From contig NZ_FIZY01000029.1 in NCBI RefSeq assembly GCF_900060185.1, forward strand, positions 1-64,000: a stretch of DNA of 64,000 nt, in the 5' to 3' direction. Positions within the stretch are counted from its first letter, which is position 1, and each line of letters begins with the position of its first letter. Positions 18,035-27,035 of the stretch are shown piece by piece. The position numbers and the translations under genes were made by a program. The notes below the pieces were generated by a model, which saw nothing but the letters and a program-made list of their open reading frames with translations, ran no database searches and was not told the origin of the DNA. The stretch is from Grimontia marina. GTDB taxonomy: Bacteria; Pseudomonadota; Gammaproteobacteria; Enterobacterales; Vibrionaceae.

Positions 18035-18640
18035 ATGCGCTCTTTGAAGGCACATTTGCCTTTCTTCGAGGCAAGCAGACAAGATGTGGGACGTTTTATG
18101 AAACATCTGCTGAAGAAAATCAGTGCGTTTACTGAGCAATTGGAGCGGGTTCTAATTATCAGCGGCATCATTGCCATGATGGTAAATTCCACCGCCAACG
18201 CTATTGGACGGTACGCGTTTAATAAAAGTATTTTCTTTTCCGAAGAGCTTAATCAATTCCTGATTGTCGGCGTGACATTCATCGGCTTTGCCTATGCTGT
18301 TCGGAAAGGACGTAACATCAGAATGACCGCGCTTTATGACGCGCTTGGCTACAAAGCCAGAAAGGTTCTAACGACTATCATCGCTCTTTTTACTGCCCTT
18401 CTGCTGTTCTACCTCGCGTACCTGTCTATGTTTTATGTTGCTGAACTTAAAAGCATTAACAGGCTCAGCCCTGCACTGCAATTTCCGGTGTATTACATCT
18501 ACGCCATTATTCCGATTGGATTCGCGATGGCAGGTCTTCAGTACGCCATGAGTTTTGCCATGAACCTCCTTCACCCGGAAATCTACGTTTCTTTGGATGT
18601 CACTGAGGAAGAAGAAAAAGACAGTATGGGAGCACTCTAA
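18035..18640 (+). CDS. TRAP transporter small permease, DctQ family
   Basis: The protein has about 201 residues and four membrane helices (VLIISGIIAMMVNSTANAIG, FLIVGVTFIGFAYAV, TTIIALFTALLLFYLAYLSM, YIYAIIPIGFAMAGLQYAM) plus the DctQ motif RKGRNIRMTALYDAL. The ATG at 18035 is preceded by GGGAG with suitable spacing. An alternative ATG at 18098 would start just before the first helix. The stop codon overlaps the DctM start by one base (TAATG). Confidence 0.88.
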   Translation: MRSLKAHLPFFEASRQDVGRFMKHLLKKISAFTEQLERVLIISGIIAMMVNSTANAIGRYAFNKSIFFSEELNQFLIVGVTFIGFAYAVRKGRNIRMTALYDALGYKARKVLTTIIALFTALLLFYLAYLSMFYVAELKSINRLSPALQFPVYYIYAIIPIGFAMAGLQYAMSFAMNLLHPEIYVSLDVTEEEEKDSMGAL

Positions 18641-19986
18641 TGAATGACATCATCCAATTCTTATCTGACATCGTCGCGGGTGAACTCGATATTTATGTCA
18701 TCACATTCACGCTCGTTTCCGTGATGATTGTGCTGCTTTTCCTAAGTTTCCCGATGGTCGTGCCACTGGCAGTCGGAGCCTTAATAGGCCTGCTTCATTT
18801 TTCGCTCGTCGATCCTGAAGTGCTCATCCAGCAAATGGTGACAGGGATTTCCCCCAACGCACTTATCGCCGTGCCGATGTTCATCTTCGCTGCGGACATC
18901 ATGACCCGCGGCCACACTGCTAATAATCTGCTCGGTCTTATTCAAGCGTTTGTTGGCCACTTAAAAGGCGGCCTGCCGATTACCACCTGCATCAGTTGTA
19001 CATTATTTGGTTCTGTCTCTGGCTCAACACAGGCGACCGTGGTATCCGTGGGACAAATCATGCGGCCTAAATTGCTGCAAGCTGGTTATAAAGACAGCTT
19101 TGTCATGGCACTTATCATCAACGCCAGCGACATTGCTTTTCTGATCCCGCCCAGTATCGGTTTGATTCTCTATGGCACGCTTGCCAATGCCAGTGTCGGT
19201 GAACTCTTCATTGCGGGCATTGGGCCTGGCATTGTCCTCACTATCTTCTTTGCCACTTACAGCTACTTTTATAGCCGCAAACATGCAGACAGCATCAGTT
19301 TGGTTGAAGAAACCAACCGTGAAGAAAAAATGGAAGCGATTAGAAAATCTCTCCTTCCTTTAGGCTTTCCTGCTCTGATCATTGGCGGGATCTATTCAGG
19401 TATTGTCACACCCACAGAAGCGGCGTCATTCGCCGTACTCTACGCTATTGTCGTTGAGTGTGTGTTTTACCGAATTTTAGGTACCAAGGATGTACTTGAT
19501 GCGGCATTAAGCACAGGCCTGATCACCGCAGTCGTATTTGTTTTGGTTGGGATTGGACAGGCTTTTTCCTGGTACATCTCGTTCGAACAAATTCCGCAGG
19601 ACTTGCTGGCTCCGTTAGATCTCAGCAGCGCTTCTCATGAATACATTCTGTTTGTTATCGCACTGGCTTTTTTTGTCGGCTGTATGTTTGTCGACTCTCT
19701 GGTGGTATTGCTGATCCTGACACCTATATTTGCGCCCATTGTTGATGCCGCAGGGCTGGACCCCGTCCACGTAGGTGTGCTTATCACCCTGCAAATGGCG
19801 ATTGGCTCTGCGACGCCTCCTTTCGGTTGCGACATCTTCACCGCCATCGCAATTTTTCAGCGGCCGTATCTTGAGGTTATTCGTGGCACCTTGCCCTTCT
19901 TCCTCATTTTGTTGGTGATGTCAGCATTGCTGATTTTCCTGCCGGATATTGCACTTTTGCCGAGAGACATACTATTCAGTAAATAA
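18640..19986 (+). CDS. TRAP transporter large permease, DctM family
   Basis: The 448-residue protein has about 12 hydrophobic helices. DctM signatures include PLAVGALIGLLHF, GISPNALIAVPMFIFAADIM, LFGSVSGSTQATVVSVGQIM, INASDIAFLIPPSIGLILYG, TPTEAASFAVLYAIVVE and ATPPFGCDIFTAIAIF. With DctP and DctQ it forms a sodium-driven high-affinity importer for a small carboxylate-containing substrate. The surrounding enzymes suggest an ectoine-like or N-acyl diamino acid substrate, as for UehABC/TeaABC, but the sequence alone does not prove it. Confidence 0.92.
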   Translation: MNDIIQFLSDIVAGELDIYVITFTLVSVMIVLLFLSFPMVVPLAVGALIGLLHFSLVDPEVLIQQMVTGISPNALIAVPMFIFAADIMTRGHTANNLLGLIQAFVGHLKGGLPITTCISCTLFGSVSGSTQATVVSVGQIMRPKLLQAGYKDSFVMALIINASDIAFLIPPSIGLILYGTLANASVGELFIAGIGPGIVLTIFFATYSYFYSRKHADSISLVEETNREEKMEAIRKSLLPLGFPALIIGGIYSGIVTPTEAASFAVLYAIVVECVFYRILGTKDVLDAALSTGLITAVVFVLVGIGQAFSWYISFEQIPQDLLAPLDLSSASHEYILFVIALAFFVGCMFVDSLVVLLILTPIFAPIVDAAGLDPVHVGVLITLQMAIGSATPPFGCDIFTAIAIFQRPYLEVIRGTLPFFLILLVMSALLIFLPDIALLPRDILFSK

Positions 19987-20013
19987 TATTTGCTAATCAA
20001 GGAGAACAAAGGA

Positions 20014-21195
20014 ATGCCCTTATCGCCGCTGAATCCACCAGCCAGAGGCTTTGCGCAAAGTGAATTTGAATTGCGCACTTACGAGTTACAAAAACAGATG
20101 CGGGGGAAACAACTTGATGCCGTTTTCTTCACGACTGAGGCTGAGTTTCGCTATTTCAGTGGCTTTAAATCGCAGTTCTGGGAAAGCCCAACTCGACCTT
20201 GGTTTCTGGTTGTTCCTACCGAAGGAAAACCCATTGCGGTCGTCCCTGAAATTGGCGTCTCTGGTTTTGAACTCACCTGGATAACAGATGTTCGTAGCTG
20301 GCCTTCGCCCAGACCTGAGGACGATGGCATCAGTCTATTAGCAACAACGCTTCATGAAGTCAGTGCACGGTTTCGCCGCATTGGCGCTATGCTGGGTCCG
20401 GAAACCCATTTGCGTATGCCAGCGAACAACTTTGCCTCGCTGCAGAATTTGCTATTACACCATTCATGGGAAGATGTCTCGGACATTATCCAGATCATAA
20501 GAAGCGTCAAATCCAAAGCAGAGATAGAAAAGATCCGGTTTTCCTGCAACATCGCCGCTGAAGCCTTTGACTACCTGCGACAACATTTATCAGTGGGCAT
20601 TACTGAAAGACAAGCTTGCAAAGCCATGCATTTGGAAATGCTCAGACTTGGGGCGGATTCGTGCCCTTATCTCATATCAGGCTCTGGCCCCGCCGGTTAC
20701 GACAGTATCATCATGGGTCCTACCGATCGGGTACTTACCGAAGGTGATGTGCTCATTATCGACACGGGCGCCAACTTTGACGGCTACTTCTGCGATTTTG
20801 ACCGAAACTACGCGTTTGTTAGCGCAGCCAAAGAAACGGTAGACGCCTATGAAGCCGTTTATGCGGCCACAGAAGCAGGACTAGGCGCTGCCGAACCCGG
20901 CCGAACAACGGGTGAGGTGTGGCAAGCCATGTGGTCAGTACTAGAAAAAGCGGGCGCACTTGGCAACGATGTTGGGAGAATGGGCCACGGTCTTGGCATG
21001 CAACTTACGGAGTGGCCTTCTTTTATTCCTAAAGGGGATGTGGTGTTAAAGCCCGGCATGGTGCTTACCTTGGAACCAGGCATGGCATTTGCCCCCAACC
21101 GTATGATGGTGCACGAAGACAATATCGTTATCACGGAAAATGGGTGTGAACTTTTACACCCGAGAACCTGGGACAAACTGCCTGTTATTGGTTAG
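20014..21195 (+). CDS. M24 family hydrolase, ectoine hydrolase (DoeA/EutD)-like
   Basis: This 393-residue pita-bread-fold enzyme keeps all five M24 metal ligands: the two Asp in IIDTGANFDGYFCDFDRNY, His in GRMGHGLGMQLTEWPS, Glu in LTLEPGM and Glu in MMVHEDNIVIT. The N-terminal creatinase-like domain has FFTTEAEFRYFSGF. GHGLGMQLTEWPS and NRMMVHEDNIV resemble the ectoine hydrolase DoeA/EutD branch rather than prolidase. DoeA opens the ectoine ring to N-acetyl-diaminobutyrate, which fits an M20 deacetylase in the same cluster. I chose the ATG at 20014, preceded by AAGGAG. The 3' end overlaps the convergent HAD gene by 11 bp. Confidence 0.8.
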   Translation: MPLSPLNPPARGFAQSEFELRTYELQKQMRGKQLDAVFFTTEAEFRYFSGFKSQFWESPTRPWFLVVPTEGKPIAVVPEIGVSGFELTWITDVRSWPSPRPEDDGISLLATTLHEVSARFRRIGAMLGPETHLRMPANNFASLQNLLLHHSWEDVSDIIQIIRSVKSKAEIEKIRFSCNIAAEAFDYLRQHLSVGITERQACKAMHLEMLRLGADSCPYLISGSGPAGYDSIIMGPTDRVLTEGDVLIIDTGANFDGYFCDFDRNYAFVSAAKETVDAYEAVYAATEAGLGAAEPGRTTGEVWQAMWSVLEKAGALGNDVGRMGHGLGMQLTEWPSFIPKGDVVLKPGMVLTLEPGMAFAPNRMMVHEDNIVITENGCELLHPRTWDKLPVIG

Positions 21196-21787
21196 TACTG
21201 ATTCTATTTCCACACAAGTACTTCACATCCGCTAAGGCAAGCATAGGTAGATCTTCATCAGTATCCCCATAAGCATAGACCTGGGGATACGCGTTAAGAT
21301 CTACCGTTTTCTGCACTGCAGCAACTTTGTTTTCGCAGCTACAATCACCATTCAGATATCGCCCTGTGAACCGCCCATTTTTTACTGACATAGTGCTGCA
21401 AAGCAGCTTCATATCATGGCGTTTGCAGAAATGACGGAGGTAGATATTCAGCGTGGCAGAGACAAGATACACGTCGTCACCGTTTGCCTTGTGCTTAGCG
21501 AGCATTTCCATCGCATCTGGTCTTAATACGGTTGGTAGATACTCAGCAGCAAATCGTTTAGCAATCACATCTACGTCTTCTTCACGGCGATACCAAAACG
21601 CAATGCACGCGAGTACAGGGCGTGTTTTTCTGGCAGGAAGCAGACCGAGCTTGTAAAGCAAGATGATTGGCCAAACCAGCGCAAAGCCAATCGCTAACCG
21701 CCGCTTTGAGGTTGCGTAAAATAAGAACGCTGTAAAGGTATCTTCCTTGGTGAGGGTGCCATCGAAATCAAAGAGCGCTAAGTTCAT
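21185..21787 (-). CDS. HAD-IB family phosphatase
   Basis: The 200-residue protein carries the three HAD motifs: DFDGTLTKEDTF (nucleophile and acid Asp), VYLVSATLNIYLRHF (motif II Ser) and a Lys in ENKVAA followed by YAYGDTDEDLPML (motif III/IV). The hydrophobic stretch LAIGFALVWPIILLYKLGL in the cap resembles E. coli PgpC (YfhB), a phosphatidylglycerophosphatase. I would call it a HAD-IB phosphatase with possible lipid-linked substrate. It lies 3 bp after the GNAT gene on the same strand, so the two are probably cotranscribed. Confidence 0.78.
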   Translation of the reverse strand: MNLALFDFDGTLTKEDTFTAFLFYATSKRRLAIGFALVWPIILLYKLGLLPARKTRPVLACIAFWYRREEDVDVIAKRFAAEYLPTVLRPDAMEMLAKHKANGDDVYLVSATLNIYLRHFCKRHDMKLLCSTMSVKNGRFTGRYLNGDCSCENKVAAVQKTVDLNAYPQVYAYGDTDEDLPMLALADVKYLCGNRISTNQ

Positions 21788-21790
21788 GGG

Positions 21791-22306
21791 TTAGAACGGC
21801 AAGCCAATCAGTTTTACATCGCCTGAGGGCCACGTGTTATTGAGTGCCTTCGCCATGGTTTTTCCAGCCAATACCCACCCATTTTCCGGGTTCAGCATAA
21901 GAACATTTGTCGTCGTTTCATAACCGCTGGAGCTGTAAATCTCTGCTTCCCCAAACAACAACGCAAAATCATCTCCTGCGGCCAACCTGTGCTGGTGCAC
22001 TTCTTTGAGTAACTGCTTGACCAGCCCCTGGCCACGAAATGCCTGATTGACACAAACTTCAGCAATACCCGCAATGGAATACTCAATTCCATCAATTGAC
22101 ACCTGTTTTTCGTGGACGGCAATATGCGCAGCAAGTTCGTCACCTTCCCAAGCCATAAATCGGTGTTGAGGCATTTCTTTGTAGTAACGGTGTTGGGCAA
22201 AATGTTCAGAATCCTGATTGTTTAAGAAGCTAGCGCTAAGGAGTAATCTGAGTTTTTGGTCGATGATGTGGGTGACTTCAGAGTCAGGTAAATATTGGAT
22301 TTGCAT
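21791..22306 (-). CDS. GNAT family N-acetyltransferase
   Basis: The 171-residue protein has a central GNAT core: AHIAVHEKQVSIDGIEYSIA, then GIAEVCVNQAFRGQGLVKQL, where the Q/R-x-x-G-x-G/A acetyl-CoA loop reads RGQGLV. DFALLFGEAEIYSSSGYETT follows. The N-terminus (SEVTHIIDQKLRLLLSASF) is typical of small uncharacterised vibrio acetyltransferases. The acceptor is unknown. It is upstream of, and almost contiguous with, the HAD phosphatase gene. Confidence 0.8.
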   Translation of the reverse strand: MQIQYLPDSEVTHIIDQKLRLLLSASFLNNQDSEHFAQHRYYKEMPQHRFMAWEGDELAAHIAVHEKQVSIDGIEYSIAGIAEVCVNQAFRGQGLVKQLLKEVHQHRLAAGDDFALLFGEAEIYSSSGYETTTNVLMLNPENGWVLAGKTMAKALNNTWPSGDVKLIGLPF

Positions 22307-22549
22307 TTCTTAGCCTTAAAGGAAAACAAACGATGCTTTAAAACGAACAGATTATACGCCATATGTACCTCGAAGATAGAAGCGGCTCTTATCAAATTGA
22401 TTCAGAGGGTGAATAGAGGGTTCGTGATGATGTCCGCTCTGCTAACATATCTAAATTCGTTAACAAATAAGGCAATGATAAAAAAGCTTTTGAGGTAATT
22501 GAAAAGGAACCAACGCCTAGTTATTAAGCGTTAGCCCTTTTTCGACGAG

Positions 22550-23677
22550 TTAAGATGCTTTATCTAGCTTCTTATCCTCCACCCAACAACCTTCAAACTT
22601 GCGGCGATGCAAATGACACGGTAATCCTTCGTTTGGCTGTGTCCAAGGGGATTCTTCCAAGGCCTGTTTCATGTCGTTGTAACCACACTCACGGCGCAAA
22701 CGGATTGAACGGCGTGAAAATTCAGCATCGCTCAATGGAATATGTCCCTCTAGTGGGTCAAACGTGATATGCACAATGTCGATTTTCTTGCCGGCTTTCA
22801 GTGTTGTTACATCTGGTACTTGAGCACTACCGACCAGTCCTGGTGTGGTTTTCAACACATGGTCGAGATTACGTTTTGCGATAAGTGCTTCCAAATGTTC
22901 ACTGGTGCGGCTGGCATATTGGATTTCTTTCTCACGCCAAAGTACTTCGCTCATGGTTTTAGGAAGTTCGCCATTGGCATTCCAGAGGTCGACCATAAAG
23001 ATCAGCAGCTCTTCATCGCCGGCCAAATCAAGTATACCGTTGACTGGTGTATTAGAAACTACACCTCCATCCCAGAAGTACTCCTCACCGATTTGGGTAG
23101 CGGGAAAACCTGGCGGAAGTGAGCCACTCGCCACAGCATGTGCTGGGACAATCTCATCAGTTTTACTGTCGAAAAAAACCAATTCGCCATCAGTCACACG
23201 GGTGGCACCTACTGTTAGACGGGTTTTGTTTTGATTGATGAGGTCAAAATCAGCCAATTCCGCCAAGGTGGTAAAAAGTGGAGAGGTGTCATAGAAGCTG
23301 GTTGCAGCCTCGCCTGGAGGCGCTAGCCAAGGATTGATTGGGCGCGGCGTAAAGAAATCCGGCTGTCCAAACATCAGCGCTGAGGAGGCACTCATGGCAT
23401 TAAAAGCCATCGCCAAAGAACTCGGGATGTGAGCGTCAGTGTCTGGGCGAGAAATTCGCTCCCAGAAGGTTTCCAGTTTGCCTAATCGGTCTTCTGGTTT
23501 ATTCCCTGCCAGAACCGCTGAGTTTAACGCGCCAATGGAGATGCCAGCAAACCAGTCTGGTTCAAATCCCGCTTCCTTCATCGCTTGGTAGGCACCAATG
23601 TGGTATGCCCCTAACGCGCCGCCACCCTGCAGTACCAGACAAACCTTAGGTTTTTTATTGCGTCTATTTGTCACCAT
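22550..23677 (-). CDS. Patatin-like phospholipase family protein with C-terminal DUF3734-type region
   Basis: This 375-residue serine hydrolase has the oxyanion loop QGGGALGAYHIGAY, the nucleophile elbow GISIGALNS and the catalytic Asp in FWDGGVVSNTPV. The C-terminal 110 residues (SEHLEALIAKRNLDHVLKTT, VHITFDPLEGHIPLSDAEFS, RRSIRLRRECGYNDM) match the extension common in this proteobacterial subgroup. There is no signal peptide, so it is cytoplasmic. The substrate is unknown. It is divergent from the agmatinase gene, with about 260 bp between. Confidence 0.88.
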   Translation of the reverse strand: MVTNRRNKKPKVCLVLQGGGALGAYHIGAYQAMKEAGFEPDWFAGISIGALNSAVLAGNKPEDRLGKLETFWERISRPDTDAHIPSSLAMAFNAMSASSALMFGQPDFFTPRPINPWLAPPGEAATSFYDTSPLFTTLAELADFDLINQNKTRLTVGATRVTDGELVFFDSKTDEIVPAHAVASGSLPPGFPATQIGEEYFWDGGVVSNTPVNGILDLAGDEELLIFMVDLWNANGELPKTMSEVLWREKEIQYASRTSEHLEALIAKRNLDHVLKTTPGLVGSAQVPDVTTLKAGKKIDIVHITFDPLEGHIPLSDAEFSRRSIRLRRECGYNDMKQALEESPWTQPNEGLPCHLHRRKFEGCWVEDKKLDKAS

Positions 23678-23937
23678 TTTCCTGTCTCCATGTTATTTAA
23701 CTGGAGTCTTTATAGACCAATAACTTAGGCATTAAGGTTAACTTTTTTGTTCAAATTGGGACAAGATCGAAGTCATCACAGTTTGAGGTGTTCACTTTCA
23801 TGCCTTTCAGTGAATTGTTCGCTGATGCAGAAAATAGACAAAGAATTTTGCTGATGCTGCTATTTTATAGGAATATTGAACGATCACTTAATTTGTGTTT
23901 GATATATAAAACACCCATCAACACCAAAGAGGCTGAT

Positions 23938-24852
23938 ATGGAAGACGTATTTGCAAGAAAAGATGACTCTCTGTATTCCAATCCTTATTCGTTTCTTCGC
24001 CTTCCCATGGTTAAAGACCCAAGAGACACAGCAGCTGATGTAGTGATTCTAGGTATGCCTTATGACATGGCGACAACTGGACGTTCAGGGGCACGTCTGG
24101 GACCGGATGCAGTAAGACGTGCTTCGGTTAATCTCGCATGGGAGGGATTTCGTTACCCTTGGCCTTTTGATTTACGGGAACGCTGTAATATCGTCGATAC
24201 GGGTGATTTAGTGTTTACATGTGGGGATAGTGAAGATTTCCTTACTACCGCCACAAAAGCAGCCAGTGAAATTCTAGAAGCAGGTAAAGCGTTACTGACT
24301 TTAGGCGGTGACCATTTCGTTACGCTGCCGCTGCTTCGTGCACACCATGCCAAACACGGCGAAATGGCACTTATTCACTTTGACGCCCATACCGACACCT
24401 ATAGCCAAGGTAGCCAGTATGACCACGGCACCATGTTTTATCACGCGCCCAAAGAAGGTTTGATAGACCCTAAAGTGTCTGTTCAGATTGGTATTCGTAC
24501 AGATTACGACAGGGACCATCATGCGTTTAACGTGATTTGCGCGGAGGCGGCCAATGATATGACGCCGGATGAAATCGCCAATCATGTCAAAGCCTTGGTA
24601 GGTGCGAAACCAGCCTACATCACCTTTGATATAGACTGCCTGGATCCAGCTTATGCGCCAGGAACCGGTACGCCTGTGATTGGAGGAATCACATCAGACA
24701 AAGCACTGAGGATTTTACGCGGATTACGGGGGATCAATCTAGTGGGGATGGACGTAGTTGAAGTCAGTCCGCCATTTGATAACAGTGAAATTACTGCGCT
24801 CGCTGGCGCAACAATTGCTACAGAACTTCTGCACCTTTGGGCGGCAAAATAG
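23938..24852 (+). CDS. speB: Agmatinase
   Basis: The 304-residue ureohydrolase is very similar to E. coli SpeB across its full length ([55 protein letters not shown]). Manganese ligands are in [17 protein letters not shown] and [12 protein letters not shown]. It converts agmatine to putrescine and urea. I start it at the ATG at 23938, which has AGAGG 6 bases upstream and gives the SpeB N-terminus. An in-frame ATG 50 codons earlier has no family support. No speA is adjacent. Confidence 0.93.
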   Translation: MEDVFARKDDSLYSNPYSFLRLPMVKDPRDTAADVVILGMPYDMATTGRSGARLGPDAVRRASVNLAWEGFRYPWPFDLRERCNIVDTGDLVFTCGDSEDFLTTATKAASEILEAGKALLTLGGDHFVTLPLLRAHHAKHGEMALIHFDAHTDTYSQGSQYDHGTMFYHAPKEGLIDPKVSVQIGIRTDYDRDHHAFNVICAEAANDMTPDEIANHVKALVGAKPAYITFDIDCLDPAYAPGTGTPVIGGITSDKALRILRGLRGINLVGMDVVEVSPPFDNSEITALAGATIATELLHLWAAK

Positions 24853-24891
24853 TTTCGCGTTACGCCGCAAATTAATCTCGCATTGGATTTG

Positions 24892-25160
24892 CTAGGGGCT
24901 GTTGACCTTTGGTGATGATTTTTGCAGCAGTTTGTGGAGATTTTATGCAAGGCAGAGGCGTCGATGTGTAGCTAGCCTACATGAGAAGCCGATAACGCAG
25001 CAGAAATTCCCCACAAACGCTGCCCGAAGGGTTCTGCTCTAAGCGTTTTATGCTTTGTTGAGGTGTATTTGCTTAGAATGCTAGGCGGCACACACCTCGC
25101 CGCGCCCAAAACGCTTATAGCGAGAACAAAATTTAACCACCAAAGATCAACAGCCCCTAG
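24892..25160. repeat. MITE-like inverted-repeat element, 269 bp
   Basis: The element starts CTAGGGGCTGTTGACCTTTG and ends in the near-perfect reverse complement (CAAAGATCAACAGCCCCTAG), giving terminal inverted repeats of about 25 bp with few mismatches. It has no open frame of note. If the outer C and G are excluded, TA dinucleotides flank it on both sides, as in TA-targeting transposons (IS630/Tc1 type). Its right end abuts the stop codon of the alpha/beta hydrolase gene exactly. A degenerate relative lies at 12683-12754. Confidence 0.75.
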
Positions 25161-26048
25161 TCAGCCAGTATTTCGTTTTTGGCTGACAACCTTTTCAATC
25201 GGATGTGCTTCAATGAAGTGCTCAACATCATGCCGATACGATTTGTAGAACAGATTCGGCGCATGACCGCATCCCAAATAATAATTCACAGCCATTTCAG
25301 GCTGGGTCTCCCGCATTCTTTTAATAATATCTTTGGTAAGAACATCTGAGTGCAAACCGTGCATCAACATTAAGGGAAGATCTAAGTTACCGAAGTGGCA
25401 CCAAAGATCCATTGGAAGTGAGTTTTGGTCGTATTGAGCGAGAATTTCAGGATCATAGTGCGTGGTGTAATCACCGTTTTCCAACCTGCGAACAGAAGCA
25501 GAGATGATCGTATGCCATTGCTCACAAGTATGTGGACCGAATGGCTGATATAAAGTCTGGAGGTACTGGTTGATTTCGTTATAGCGGCGGAATGCAATGG
25601 GCTTCTGCACGTAATTAACAATCCTTTCCAACGCATCTTTGGGCACCTCAGGGCCAATATCGTTCATCACCAGCGTTGAAATACGGTGGTTATATTCCGG
25701 ATTGGAGGCAATCAACATACCAATCAGTCCGCCCATACTGGTGCCAACCCAATGCACTTTATCACAGCAGTAAAAGTCCATGAGCTTAACCGTAATATCG
25801 ATGTAATTAGCGTAACTGTATTCGTTTTTTGGATCATCAGCCCATTGGGAAAGGCCACGACCCAAAGTGTCCGGTGCTAGTACCCGATAGCCTCTTCTTG
25901 CTAACTCATCACCCAGCTCGACAAAATCAATGCTGTTCCGCGCCAGACCATGCCAACAAATCACTGTTTCCCCACCTTCAGGGTTCCATGCTCGGACGTG
26001 AATTTCCCGTCCGTTAATGATTGGATATTGGTGCAGCATTTCAGACAT
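25161..26048 (-). CDS. Alpha/beta hydrolase
   Basis: The 295-residue alpha/beta-hydrolase has an oxyanion HGLARNSIDF segment, LAPDTLGRGLSQW, the nucleophile elbow WVGTSMGGLIGML (Ser), an Asp in the DLPLMLMHGLHSDVLT region and the catalytic His in LGCGHAPNL. I chose the ATG at 26048 with GGGAG upstream. A longer frame adds 38 residues unlike the family. The TGA stop is immediately followed by the inverted-repeat element at 25160, so the native C-terminus may have been altered by that insertion. Substrate unknown. Confidence 0.85.
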   Translation of the reverse strand: MSEMLHQYPIINGREIHVRAWNPEGGETVICWHGLARNSIDFVELGDELARRGYRVLAPDTLGRGLSQWADDPKNEYSYANYIDITVKLMDFYCCDKVHWVGTSMGGLIGMLIASNPEYNHRISTLVMNDIGPEVPKDALERIVNYVQKPIAFRRYNEINQYLQTLYQPFGPHTCEQWHTIISASVRRLENGDYTTHYDPEILAQYDQNSLPMDLWCHFGNLDLPLMLMHGLHSDVLTKDIIKRMRETQPEMAVNYYLGCGHAPNLFYKSYRHDVEHFIEAHPIEKVVSQKRNTG

Positions 26049-26246
26049 GGTTTGATTTCTCCCTACGCGATCCCCGGATGCCCGCACAATACACCAACAT
26101 TTTTGGCTTTTGTCTGATAAGGGGGCAACACTAATTATTTGACTGATTTCACATTTCCTCAACTATTGAGTAAAAAAAAGTCTGTTTCCCTTTCATTTAG
26201 ATCCGATACCATCACAACTACTACTTTCCAGTTATTGTGATACTCA

Positions 26247-26729
26247 ATGAAAAAAGTGTTGGTCAGCGCTTGCCTAATGGGGCAGAAAGTTCGCTATGAC
26301 GGCAACGCCCTTACCCAAGAATCTGAACTATTTCAACGTTTAGTGGAGTTAGCAGATATCGTGACGCTCTGCCCTGAAGTCGCAGGAGGACTGCCCACAC
26401 CACGCCCACCGGCAGAAATTGATGTCGCGGACGGTGGGGCGGTGGTCGCAGGGAAAGGAAAAGTCATTTCCGTACAGCAAATAGATGTGACTGGGCATTT
26501 CGTTTCAGGTGCTCAAAAAACACTCGAACTATGCAAACAGCATAACATCAAAATCGCTATTCTTACTGAATCTAGCCCTTCTTGTGGAAGCACTCTTATC
26601 TATAATGGCCAATTTGCTGGCACCAAGGTCTCTGGTCATGGCGTGACCACTGCACTCCTCCGACAACACGGTATCACCGTGTTCAGTCAGTTTAACGTCG
26701 AAGACGCGCTGGCTGCACTAGAATTATGA
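26247..26729 (+). CDS. DUF523 family protein (YbbK-like)
   Basis: The 160-residue protein is one complete DUF523 domain. It has KVLVSACLMGQKVRYDG at the N-terminus, LCPEVAGGLPTPRPPAEI, and then AILTESSPSCGSTLIYNGQF with a conserved SPSCG motif. Four conserved cysteines suggest metal or Fe-S binding. It is a stand-alone cytoplasmic protein of unknown function and has no obvious operon partner. Confidence 0.88.
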   Translation: MKKVLVSACLMGQKVRYDGNALTQESELFQRLVELADIVTLCPEVAGGLPTPRPPAEIDVADGGAVVAGKGKVISVQQIDVTGHFVSGAQKTLELCKQHNIKIAILTESSPSCGSTLIYNGQFAGTKVSGHGVTTALLRQHGITVFSQFNVEDALAALEL

Positions 26730-27035
26730 AAACGATTTCAGTGAAATTAGTAACTCACCATTGAGTACTTTGGTATTAAAAGTGTTAATCAGTGAACATT
26801 TGTGAATAATGCGAACGCTTTTCATTTGGCAAGGCTCCGTATTTCGTGGCAAAACTAACGCTATTTGAAAAAAAGCTGCGTTAAATGAATAAGGTTGCAA
26901 ACATGGCTATCGGTAAGTAGTTGTGTGTAAAACCATCCATAAGGATTATCTAAAGGAAGCACTTTCATATCAAAGGGATAAAATCGCCCTAGATATATCG
27001 GCGTTACAGTATCAGGTAAGTTAAGGAAGATCTCG
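26730..27035. other. Intergenic region upstream of the LacI-type regulator
   Basis: Noncoding gap of 306 bp between the DUF523 and LacI genes. It lacks a full copy of the AAGAAAGCGCTTTCTT palindrome found in front of the glucan genes, so I see no direct sign of autoregulation. No terminator hairpin is clear. Confidence 0.4.

Noticed and set aside
23788-23937. N-terminal extension of agmatinase by 50 codons
   Set aside because: SpeB homology begins at the ATG at 23938, which has its own AGAGG site. The upstream codons do not resemble the family.
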